Assembly: GCA_030017815.1 (NCBI GenBank)
Contig: JASEGX010000014.1
Coordinates: 1 to 14,815, forward strand
Direction of reading: 5' to 3'
From: Thermodesulfobacteriota bacterium
Lineage (GTDB): Bacteria; Desulfobacterota; QYQD01
DNA: 14,815 bases
Under the pieces are notes generated by a model. It saw only the letters and a list, made by a program, of their open reading frames with translations, searched no databases and was not told where the DNA came from. Made by a program: the position numbers and the translations under genes. How positions within the stretch are numbered: position 1 is the first letter of the stretch; each line of letters begins with the position of its first letter. Below, one piece after another: positions 6,344-13,446 of the stretch.

Positions 6344-6411
6344 GTTCAAAGTTCACAGTTCAAGGTTCAGGGTTAAAAAACCGTGAACCTGGAACCCGGA
6401 ACTGTGAACTT
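6344..6411. repeat. GTTCA-heptamer inverted repeat element
   Basis: The left arm is four heptamers in register: GTTCAAA, GTTCACA, GTTCAAG, GTTCAGG, then GTT. An A6 spacer (6375-6380) follows. The right arm is four inverted heptamers: GTGAACC, TGGAACC, CGGAACT, GTGAACT. The arms can form an imperfect hairpin of about 25 bp. It lies between envC and ctpA. There is no T tract directly after it, so it is not a classical terminator, but it may affect processing of an envC-ctpA transcript. Its design matches the GTCA-heptamer elements at 1182 and 3068 with a different core. Confidence 0.85.
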
Positions 6412-6462
6412 CTTTGGTTAATCTTTTGACAATACGAACTGTCCCGTAAGGAAGGAGATACT

Positions 6463-7827
6463 ATGTCAATCAAGCTATCGCGAAAAAAAATCTGGTTAGG
6501 GGTAAGCATCGTCCTTATTGTTGCGTTTTTTACCTGTTTATACAATGGGGTAATGGCCTCAGCCGCTACCAGGGAAGCCTATGAAAAACTTAAATTATTT
6601 GCCGATGTACTGGATATCGTCGAAAAAAATTATGTAGAAGAGGTCAAGACAGGGGACCTGATCTATGGATCCATCAAAGGCATGCTGGAAACCCTCGACC
6701 CCCACTCCTCCTTCATGACCCCCGATGACTTTAAGGAATTGCAGGTAGAAACCAAAGGGATTTTTAGTGGAATTGGGATCGAGATAACATTAAAGGATGG
6801 CGTACTGACTATTGTATCTCCTATTGAAGGGACGCCTGCATACAAGGCAGGGTTAAAGGCCGGGGATCGCATTCTGAAAATCGATGGGAAAACGACTAAA
6901 AATATGTCTCTGACAGAAGCGGTTAAAAAACTACGCGGGCCCAGGGAGACAAAAGTAACCATATCTATTCTCAGAGAAGGATGGCCAGAGATTAAAGATT
7001 TTGCGCTCGTTCGTGACGTAATACCCCTCCACAGCGTAAAACACAAGACCTTAGAAGAAGGTTACGGTTACGTGCGCATTATTAACTTCCAGGACAAAAC
7101 CAGTCAGGATCTAAAATCCGCCTTGGATGACCTGGAGCAACAAAATAAGCCTCTCAAGGGATTGATCCTGGACTTAAGAAACAATCCGGGCGGACTCCTT
7201 GATCAGGCGGTAAGGGTGGCCGATGAATTTATAGAGGAAGGGATTGTTGTCTATACCGATGGCCGGATTAAAAGCCAAAACGTACGTTTTACTGCCCGTA
7301 AAGGAGAAAAACCTCATCCTTATCCTATAATCGTTCTCGTAAATGAAGGCAGCGCCAGTGCCTCGGAAATTGTAGCCGGGGCGCTTCAAGATCATAAAAA
7401 GGCTATTATATTAGGAGCACAGACCTTTGGTAAGGGCTCGGTCCAGACCGTCATCCCGTTAGATGATGGCTCCGGCCTCCGCCTGACCACATCTCTCTAT
7501 TACACCCCAAGCGGCCGCTCCATTCAGGCCAAGGGTATCACTCCAGATATAATAGTAGCCAGCCAGTTTAACCTCCACAAAGAGAAAATGAAAAAAATAA
7601 AAATATTACGTGAGAAGGACTTGGAGCATCATATAAAAAATGATCGGGAAGAGGCAGAGCCCGAAACACCGCCGGATATCGGGGAAGAGGAGGAAAAGCC
7701 GGATACGGATAAGGACAAAAAAGATGACAAAGATGCCGGGGAAACTTCAGAAGAAGATATACAGCTCAACCGGGCATTACAAATCCTCAAGAGTTGGGAA
7801 ATATTCTCTAAGATAAAAGCAAATTAA
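6463..7827 (+). CDS. ctpA: C-terminal processing peptidase (S41, CtpA/Prc type) with PDZ domain
   Basis: A 454-residue serine protease. An N-terminal signal anchor spans about 10-30. A PDZ domain spans about 100-175 (substrate groove around GIGIEITL). The S41 protease domain follows, with S299 in GSASASEI, K324 in FGKGSVQ and Q328; the Ser-Lys spacing of 25 and Lys-Gln spacing of 4 match the CtpB catalytic triad. After the protease core (about 365) there is a highly charged Glu/Asp/Lys tail (395-432) of low complexity and a short helix at the end. CtpA proteases act in the periplasm, cleaving C termini and, in some bacteria, degrading peptidoglycan hydrolases, which fits its place after envC. 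A strong ribosome binding site (AAGGAG) lies seven bases before the ATG. A possible weak promoter (TTGACT at 6314) overlaps the end of envC. Confidence 0.93.
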   Translation: MSIKLSRKKIWLGVSIVLIVAFFTCLYNGVMASAATREAYEKLKLFADVLDIVEKNYVEEVKTGDLIYGSIKGMLETLDPHSSFMTPDDFKELQVETKGIFSGIGIEITLKDGVLTIVSPIEGTPAYKAGLKAGDRILKIDGKTTKNMSLTEAVKKLRGPRETKVTISILREGWPEIKDFALVRDVIPLHSVKHKTLEEGYGYVRIINFQDKTSQDLKSALDDLEQQNKPLKGLILDLRNNPGGLLDQAVRVADEFIEEGIVVYTDGRIKSQNVRFTARKGEKPHPYPIIVLVNEGSASASEIVAGALQDHKKAIILGAQTFGKGSVQTVIPLDDGSGLRLTTSLYYTPSGRSIQAKGITPDIIVASQFNLHKEKMKKIKILREKDLEHHIKNDREEAEPETPPDIGEEEEKPDTDKDKKDDKDAGETSEEDIQLNRALQILKSWEIFSKIKAN

Positions 7828-7842
7828 AGGCGCCGGTCGGAT

Positions 7843-8769
7843 TTGGCTTCACGTTCCGGTAACAGAAGAAAACGGCCTTCGGGCAAGGCCCGGAAAAAAC
7901 GGGCTTCTTCCGGGGGCCTTTTCCGTTTACTGGGTATCCTTTTCATCCTGGCGGTCGCAGCAGGAATTGTATATTTAATTACGGCTGAACAACCTGAAAC
8001 GCCTCCTGATAAAAAGGCCATAGAAAAGCCGGGTATCATCTTTGAAGAGCCTGCCCCGCCGGAAAAAATACAAGTGGAAAGACGCACCAGGCCGGTTCCC
8101 ATCCCTTTGCTTCCACAGGTGGCCATCGTCATAGACGACCTGGGATATAATCCCCGCATAGACGCTGCTTTTATAAAATTGAATGCGCCTATTTCTTTTT
8201 CATTTTTGCCCTTCGGCCCGCACACCAAAGAAACAGCTACGCTTGCCCATAACTGCGGAAAAGATGTCCTGCTCCACCTCCCTATGGAGGCCGCTTCGTC
8301 TCCGGAATCTAAGGTCGGCCCGGGAGCGCTTTTTTTGAGCATGGATGGCGATACTATAGCTGCGCAGATACAGGCTGATATGGAAGCCGTCCCGTATGTA
8401 AAGGGAATCAACAACCACATGGGTTCAAAGTTTACAGCAGATGCAGGCAAGATGGAGATTGTCCTTAGAGAAATACAGAAAAGAGGCCTATTTTATCTGG
8501 ACAGCCGCACTACGCCCTTCACCAGAGGTCTGTCCGTGGCCCGGTCAATGGGTGTCAGGAGCGCAGAACGGGATGTATTTCTGGATAACAAACAGGAGGC
8601 GAATGCTATTCGCGCACAGATCGCCCGCCTCATCTCTGAAGCCCGCACGCATGGATCAGCCATAGGCATCGGGCATCCCCACCCGGCAACCTATCAGGTC
8701 TTAAAAGAGGATCTGCCGGTTTTAAAAAAACAGGTGAAAATTGTTCCGGTCTCCGATCTGGTAGAATAG
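7843..8769 (+). CDS. Divergent polysaccharide deacetylase family protein (YibQ-like)
   Basis: A 308-residue membrane-anchored protein. Residues 1-26 are very basic, 27-47 form one membrane segment, a Pro-rich linker runs to about 90, and the rest is a divergent polysaccharide deacetylase domain (YibQ, formerly DUF610). Family landmarks are VAIVIDDLGYN (93-103) with the Asp pair D98-D99, SFLPFGPHT, LLHLPMEA, NNHMGSKFT with H192, LFYLDSRTT with D220, and IGIGHPHPAT near the end. The catalytic activity of this family is not well established. In E. coli, yibQ is also next to envC, so this pairing appears conserved. It starts at TTG 7843, 15 bp after ctpA; no strong ribosome binding site is seen, but no in-frame ATG occurs until far inside the domain. 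Confidence 0.85.
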   Translation: MASRSGNRRKRPSGKARKKRASSGGLFRLLGILFILAVAAGIVYLITAEQPETPPDKKAIEKPGIIFEEPAPPEKIQVERRTRPVPIPLLPQVAIVIDDLGYNPRIDAAFIKLNAPISFSFLPFGPHTKETATLAHNCGKDVLLHLPMEAASSPESKVGPGALFLSMDGDTIAAQIQADMEAVPYVKGINNHMGSKFTADAGKMEIVLREIQKRGLFYLDSRTTPFTRGLSVARSMGVRSAERDVFLDNKQEANAIRAQIARLISEARTHGSAIGIGHPHPATYQVLKEDLPVLKKQVKIVPVSDLVE

Positions 8770-8781
8770 GAGAAAACAGCC

Positions 8782-9810
8782 GTGAAGATTACTGCAACTG
8801 CGCCTATGCGGGTCGATCTGGCCGGCGGCACCCTGGACATATACCCGCTCTATGTCTTTGAAGGCGGCGCCTATACTATAAATACGGCCATCGGCATCCG
8901 TAGCCGTGTGGTACTGGAAACGCGTAACGATCATAAGATTATCATTTATTCCCGTGACCTCGATATGAGGCTCTCTGCCCCGGATGTGGACAAGCTGAGG
9001 CCCGAAGGGCCCTTAGACCTCATAGCCCGTACCGTAAAATACTACCGGCCCGATGCCGGGCTGACTATTACCACAGAAAATAACATACCCAAAGGATCGG
9101 GTCTGGGGGCCTCCTCCACTCTCCTTATGGCCTTAAGCCATGCCCTCATCCGTCTTTCCGGCCAAAGGCCGGATAAAGAGGAGGTGATCGACATTGGAGC
9201 AAACATCGAGGCCCAATCTATAAAAGTCCCCACCGGGAAACAGGATTACTACCCGGCATCTTACGGCGGGATAAACGCCATCTGGTTCGGCATTGACGGC
9301 GTAAAGCGCTCGTCAATAGATGTCCCCGGAGGTTTCACCCAGGAACTGGAAGAACGTACGGTCCTTAGTTTCGTAGGTGCGCCGAGATTCTCCGGCGCCA
9401 CGAATTGGAATATGATGAAGGCCTATATTGATAACCAAAGCCAGACTGTAGCCAACATACGCCGCATAAAGCAAACTGCCCTCAAAATGAAGGGGGTCCT
9501 AGAACAGGGCCGTTTCCACGCCCTGGCGCGTCTCCTGCGTGAAGAATGGCAAAACCGTAAAAACCTGGCGCCAGGCGTAACCAATCCGCAGATAGAAGGA
9601 ATTATGGCTGCTATTGAAAAAGAAGGGGCCCTGGCCAGCAAGCTCTGCGGTGCAGGCGGAGGCGGGTGTATGGTTACCCTTACCCGAAAGGGAGTGAAAG
9701 CCAGAGTGGAACGTTATTTACAAAAGGCGGGCATACTGGTGCTGCCGTTTAAGATAGAAGAGCGTGGGGTAATTGTCTCCGGGCCCGCCAAACCGCACGA
9801 ATCAGATTAA
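8782..9810 (+). CDS. GHMP-family kinase (sugar kinase-like)
   Basis: A 342-residue GHMP kinase. Motif 1 is APMRVDLAGGTLD (7-19). Motif 2, the phosphate-binding loop, is PKGSGLGASSTL (103-114). Motif 3 is KLCGAGGGGCMV (287-298). A likely catalytic Asp is D155 in GKQDYYPASYGG. The N-terminal motif resembles heptose 7-phosphate kinases and other sugar-1-kinase relatives more than homoserine or mevalonate kinases, so an envelope-sugar substrate is plausible, but the substrate is not assignable. The start is GTG 8782 with AGGAG nine bases upstream, overlapping the yibQ-like stop region. It is the last gene of the ftsE operon, and its 3' end overlaps the convergent ThiDN gene by nine bp. Confidence 0.85.
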   Translation: MKITATAPMRVDLAGGTLDIYPLYVFEGGAYTINTAIGIRSRVVLETRNDHKIIIYSRDLDMRLSAPDVDKLRPEGPLDLIARTVKYYRPDAGLTITTENNIPKGSGLGASSTLLMALSHALIRLSGQRPDKEEVIDIGANIEAQSIKVPTGKQDYYPASYGGINAIWFGIDGVKRSSIDVPGGFTQELEERTVLSFVGAPRFSGATNWNMMKAYIDNQSQTVANIRRIKQTALKMKGVLEQGRFHALARLLREEWQNRKNLAPGVTNPQIEGIMAAIEKEGALASKLCGAGGGGCMVTLTRKGVKARVERYLQKAGILVLPFKIEERGVIVSGPAKPHESD

Positions 9811-11130
9811 CATCAGCACCTTGCTGATCACTTCTTCCGGATCGCGGCCCAGGATGCGGATCATAGGCTCTTTACCCACATCCCCGCGGTCGTAAATTAT
9901 ATCCGGTATCTTCCTGGCATCCTCCAGGGCTATATCTATTCCCCATCTCAGGGAAGCCCCTTCCTTACGCTTAATATCGGGGGGCTCTTTCTGCCGGTCA
10001 AAGGAGGCCACACCCCACTTCAATTGACGGCATTTCTTTATGATGTCTTCCCCAAAACGAATGTTCATGGCGGAACGATAGGCAGGGTCATGGCGCATGA
10101 CGGCCAGGATTATACGGGCCATGTGATGGGAAGCCCCGAACCCCGGAGCGGCTAACGTATCCACAGAATCACCGATCCCGATAATCCGGCCCGGTATAGC
10201 GGCAACGTCGCTTTCATCCTCAGCAAAAGGCAGGGCATAGCCGAGGTTGGACTGGACTTCGGGTATGAGATGTCGTACAGGCTGGCCGCCTTTAAGCGTT
10301 GCCACCGCCTTCTCCAGGGCGGCGATAACCTGATACCGGGACATCTCTCTATCCACGTATGCATAAGGATTGGCCGGCCACGCACCCCTGCCGATCGGAA
10401 AAGAAGACCTTATGGCCAGGGTGACAAAGGACTTGGCCCTGGCTACAGCATCGACTAAGTCATAACCCTGGGCCAGAAACGTAGCCAGGGCAGCGGAAAA
10501 CGTGCAGCCGGTGCCGTGTTTATTTTCGCCCGGGACTCGTTCTGCCCTGAAATGATAAATGCCTTCACCGTCAAAAAGGATATCAACCGGTTCGCCGGCA
10601 AGGTGCCCGCCCTTAATGAGGACATTGGCCGGGCCCAATTTGGCTATGGCACGAGCGGCCTTTTCCATGTCCGATGCAGTCTTAACCCTTAACCCGGTCA
10701 ATGCCGCGGCCTCAGCCAGATTAGGCGTAACTACGTAGGCCAGAGGCAGAAGCTCTGCCTTGAGGGCCGGGAGTGCCGCAGGTTCCGTTAGTGCCTCACC
10801 GCCCCCTGCCAAGAGTACCGGATCTACGACAATTTTTCTTATTTGGCAGGATTTGAGCCGGGCGGCGACAGCAGAGATGATCCCGGCATTGGCCAGCATT
10901 CCGGTCTTAACGGCGTCTGCGCCGATATCGGAGAGGATAGACTTCATCTGCGCGGCCACAAAGGCCGGAGGTACAGGATGGACTGCCTGTACCCCTCGAG
11001 TATTCTGGGCGGTCAGGGCGGTAATAACACTCAAGCCATATCCGCCAAGCACGGTAATCGTCTTCAGGTCGGCCTGGACACCGGCGCCGCCGCCAGGGTC
11101 GGATCCGGCTACGGCAAGAATTCGTTTCAT
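9802..11130 (-). CDS. thiDN: Fused HMP/HMP-phosphate kinase and ThiN-type thiamine phosphate synthase
   Basis: A 442-residue fusion. Residues 1-260 are ThiD: AVAGSDPGGGAGVQADLK (6-23) binds hydroxymethylpyrimidine, VVDPVLLAGGGEAL (101-114) is conserved, and KHGTGCTFSAALAT (204-217) is the anion-hole/catalytic loop with C209. It phosphorylates HMP to HMP-P and HMP-PP. Residues about 265-440 are ThiN, the thiamine phosphate synthase domain typical of archaea and some bacteria, which joins HMP-PP to thiazole phosphate; visible landmarks are PEVQSNLGYALP, GIGDSVDT and FGASHHMARI. ThiN fused to ThiD is known as ThiDN and replaces ThiE. No thiE is seen in this window. The ATG overlaps the thiC stop (ATGA), so the pair is translationally coupled. 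Its 3' end overlaps the GHMP kinase gene on the other strand. Confidence 0.93.
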   Translation of the reverse strand: MKRILAVAGSDPGGGAGVQADLKTITVLGGYGLSVITALTAQNTRGVQAVHPVPPAFVAAQMKSILSDIGADAVKTGMLANAGIISAVAARLKSCQIRKIVVDPVLLAGGGEALTEPAALPALKAELLPLAYVVTPNLAEAAALTGLRVKTASDMEKAARAIAKLGPANVLIKGGHLAGEPVDILFDGEGIYHFRAERVPGENKHGTGCTFSAALATFLAQGYDLVDAVARAKSFVTLAIRSSFPIGRGAWPANPYAYVDREMSRYQVIAALEKAVATLKGGQPVRHLIPEVQSNLGYALPFAEDESDVAAIPGRIIGIGDSVDTLAAPGFGASHHMARIILAVMRHDPAYRSAMNIRFGEDIIKKCRQLKWGVASFDRQKEPPDIKRKEGASLRWGIDIALEDARKIPDIIYDRGDVGKEPMIRILGRDPEEVISKVLMLI

Positions 11131-12440
11131 TTCTTTCTCTTGGAGGATCGTTTCTTGAGGGCTCGCTTATAGACCTTAATAGCACAGTACTCACCGCACA
11201 TGGTGCAGGTCGGACCGTGATACGCCCCGCCTTCCTCGCGGTAGGCCTTGGCTTTCTCTGGATCAAGGGAAAGACTGATCTGACCCTGCCAGTCAAGATT
11301 ACTCCGACATCGGGCCATACGCTCGTCAGCCTCCAGCACCCCCGGTACTTTTTTGACGATATCGGCGGCATGGGCCGCAATGCGCGAGGCCACCACACCT
11401 TCTTTAACGTCCTCCAGAGAGGGGAGTTTGAGATGTTCGGCCGGTGTTACGTAACATAGAAAATCCGCCCCGGCCGCAGCCGCAATAGCGCCCCCAATGG
11501 CACTGGTGATATGGTCATAACCAGGGGCGATGTCGGTAACCAGAGGCCCTAAGACGTAAAACGGCGCGCCGAAACATAGCTTTTTCTGAAGAAGCACGTT
11601 CGCCGCAATCTGATCCATGGGCATGTGTCCGGGCCCTTCAACGATAACTTGGACTCCGGCATCCCAGGCCCGCCGGGTCAATTCACCCAATACCACCAGT
11701 TCCTGTATCTGAGCGAGATCGGTAGCGTCGGCCAGACATCCGGGCCGCAGTCCGTCTCCTAAGCTAAGGGTTACATCATAGGCCCTGGCAATGGCCAGAA
11801 GTTCATCAAAGTGCTCATAAAGCGGATTCTCTTTTTGATTATACTCCATCCATTCCAGGGTAAAGGCTCCACCCCGGCTCACTACACCCAGGATGCGCTT
11901 GGCCTTTTTTAGCCGCGCCGCGGATTCCCGGTTTATCCCGCAGTGCACGGTCATGAAATCCACGCCTTCCCCGGCCTGCCGCTCGATGGTCTGCAAGATG
12001 TCCTTCACCCGCATGTCCACGATGGATTTCTTCCTCTTCTCCACCGTTTCCACTGCCGCCTGATAGATGGGCACAGTGCCCAGTGGTACCGGACAGTGCT
12101 CCAGTATTACCCGCCGAATCTCATCTATGGGCCCGCCGGTGCTCAGATCCATCACCGCATCTGCACCCATGGAAAGGGCTATTTCCAGTTTCTTCAATTC
12201 ATGCTCGATATCCACATGATCTTTGGATGTGCCGATATTGGCGTTGATCTTTGTTTTAAGACCCAGCCCGATACCCACAAATCGCTTCAACTTGCGGTTT
12301 TTGTTGGCCGGGATGGCTATACAGCCGGAGGCGATGCCTTTGCAAATTTCCGCAGCAGCAACGCCTTCCTCTTGGGCGCACCTTTTCATGGCCGCAGTAA
12401 TCTTACCCTGGACCGCCGCTTCTCTGAGGGTCATAGACAT
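11127..12440 (-). CDS. thiC: Phosphomethylpyrimidine synthase ThiC (short form)
   Basis: A 437-residue radical SAM enzyme that rearranges aminoimidazole ribotide to HMP phosphate in thiamine synthesis. Landmarks are NANIGTSKDH, MDLSTGGPID, VDFMTVHCGI, SRGGAF and EGPGHMPMDQI. The C-terminal cluster-binding motif is C412-x2-C415-x3-C419 (CTMCGEYC), one residue shorter between the last two cysteines than the Cx2Cx4C of E. coli ThiC. It also lacks the long N-terminal extension of the E. coli-type enzyme, as is usual for the short forms of anaerobes and archaea. The C terminus is very basic (KKRSSKRKK). The ATG at 12440 has GGAGG ten bases upstream; a second ATG two codons in is an alternative. 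A promoter at 12485-12514 leaves a leader of only about 38 nt. Confidence 0.96.
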   Translation of the reverse strand: MSMTLREAAVQGKITAAMKRCAQEEGVAAAEICKGIASGCIAIPANKNRKLKRFVGIGLGLKTKINANIGTSKDHVDIEHELKKLEIALSMGADAVMDLSTGGPIDEIRRVILEHCPVPLGTVPIYQAAVETVEKRKKSIVDMRVKDILQTIERQAGEGVDFMTVHCGINRESAARLKKAKRILGVVSRGGAFTLEWMEYNQKENPLYEHFDELLAIARAYDVTLSLGDGLRPGCLADATDLAQIQELVVLGELTRRAWDAGVQVIVEGPGHMPMDQIAANVLLQKKLCFGAPFYVLGPLVTDIAPGYDHITSAIGGAIAAAAGADFLCYVTPAEHLKLPSLEDVKEGVVASRIAAHAADIVKKVPGVLEADERMARCRSNLDWQGQISLSLDPEKAKAYREEGGAYHGPTCTMCGEYCAIKVYKRALKKRSSKRKK

Positions 12441-12484
12441 AATAAAAAAACCTCCCGGTTATGAGATAAAATTAGGTGACGTGC

Positions 12485-12514
12485 ATGATAACCGTCTCGT
12501 CCTTTTCTTGTCAA
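12485..12514 (-). promoter_or_regulatory. Predicted sigma70 promoter for thiC-thiDN
   Basis: Read on the minus strand, TTGACA (12514-12509) and TATCAT (12490-12485) are 18 bp apart. Transcription would start near 12478. The leader to the thiC ATG is then about 38 nt and contains the GGGAGG ribosome binding site; it is too short for a TPP aptamer. A perfect 13-bp palindrome, GGTAACGGTTACC, lies at 12556-12568 upstream of the -35 box and could be an operator, though this is speculative. Confidence 0.55.
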
Positions 12515-12586
12515 TGATAAATGAATTTTATCCGGCCGGTGCGATTGCCACATCCGGTAACGGTTACCTCTGCATTACCTGTTTAC

Positions 12587-13159
12587 TTACTTTTTACGTT
12601 GGAATAACAGCCCGTAAAAATACTCGCTGAGAGCAAATTCTTTGGCGAGTTCATAACCGTGCGCCCTGAAAAGGCTAATGGCCGTATCTTTCGGGATCCG
12701 GATATGCATGGGCGGCCCCATATCTGTCTTTTTTTCGTTCCAGTCAACCACGACAACATAGTGTTCAAGCCTTGACATGCGCCTTATTTCTTTTAAAAAA
12801 TCTTCCGGATTATGGAGTTCATGAAGCGCGGCTACCAGAAAAGAAATGTCCAGCAAGTTGTCTGCAACAGGGATATTATTTTCAGTCGAATGCACAATGG
12901 TAATGTTATCCAGGCCCCTAGCCCGTTCCGCAAGGACGGCAAGCATTCCGGGTTCGATATCCACCGCAAAAATCCGACCCTTCGGCACCTTTCGGGCCAG
13001 TGGTATAGTCAGATAACCGGTGCCACAGCCGATATCCGCAATATTCGCCTCTTCGGGCAGATCAACCGCCTTTATTATCTTCCCCGCCGGAAGTATCTCT
13101 CTTCTTCTCCCACTATCCAGTGCCACCATGTGAGAGGGATTAAATTTTCTATTAGTCAC
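12587..13159 (-). CDS. Class I SAM-dependent methyltransferase (UbiE-like)
   Basis: A 190-residue methyltransferase. Motif I is NIADIGCGTGYL (39-50), followed by the acidic residue at the end of strand 2 in FAVDIEPGML (D68) and later LDISFLVAALHEL, where the beta-4 region lies. The N-terminal FNPSHMVALDSGRRREILP resembles the FDP-x-LDxPERR start of a common family of small bacterial methyltransferases. I chose GTG 13159, preceded by GGAG, because the frame opened from ATG 13258 would add 33 residues encoded by a C/G-rich hairpin and has no family resemblance; ATG 13129 is also possible but would cut into the family N terminus. Acceptor unknown; arsenite, quinone or small-molecule methylation cannot be told apart here. 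It lies upstream of thiC on the same strand, 146 bp away, and need not be functionally related. Confidence 0.8.
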   Translation of the reverse strand: MTNRKFNPSHMVALDSGRRREILPAGKIIKAVDLPEEANIADIGCGTGYLTIPLARKVPKGRIFAVDIEPGMLAVLAERARGLDNITIVHSTENNIPVADNLLDISFLVAALHELHNPEDFLKEIRRMSRLEHYVVVVDWNEKKTDMGPPMHIRIPKDTAISLFRAHGYELAKEFALSEYFYGLLFQRKK

Positions 13160-13180
13160 TTCTCCACTCCCGAAAATAAT

Positions 13181-13215
13181 CTCCCCATCCCCCATTGGGT
13201 AAAGGGGGAATGGAG
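13181..13215. repeat. C/G-rich imperfect hairpin upstream of the methyltransferase
   Basis: CTCCCCATCCCCC pairs imperfectly with GGGGGAATGGAG across the loop ATTGGGTAAA. It sits about 20 bp upstream of the chosen methyltransferase start. It resembles short dispersed inverted repeats, but only one copy is present in the window. It would lie in the leader of the methyltransferase mRNA. Confidence 0.5.
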
Positions 13216-13446
13216 AATTTCCCGAAGCCATTCTACCATTCCACAGGCAGGACAGCATAGGAAAAAATGGTCGCAGATATAACCACGTATAATGTTAACC
13301 ATGTAAGCCATGCACTTTCTGATTTTGCGATATTGTGATATAGACAGCTATTGGCCACGTGTCAATATGGTTGCAATTAATCCTCGATTCTTATAGCATC
13401 ACAAGGATGAAAATATTACCCTTAACCCGGATAGCAGAAGAAGTAT

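Noticed and set aside
7824..8450. 208-codon minus-strand open frame
   Set aside because: Antisense shadow of the YibQ-like gene, whose motifs and membrane anchor are clear.
11943..12464. 173-codon plus-strand open frame
   Set aside because: Antisense to thiC; His-rich product with no domain features.
13371..13397. TTGCAA...TATAGC as a metF promoter
   Set aside because: The spacer is only 15 bp and the -10 box is poor; not strong enough to list as a feature.
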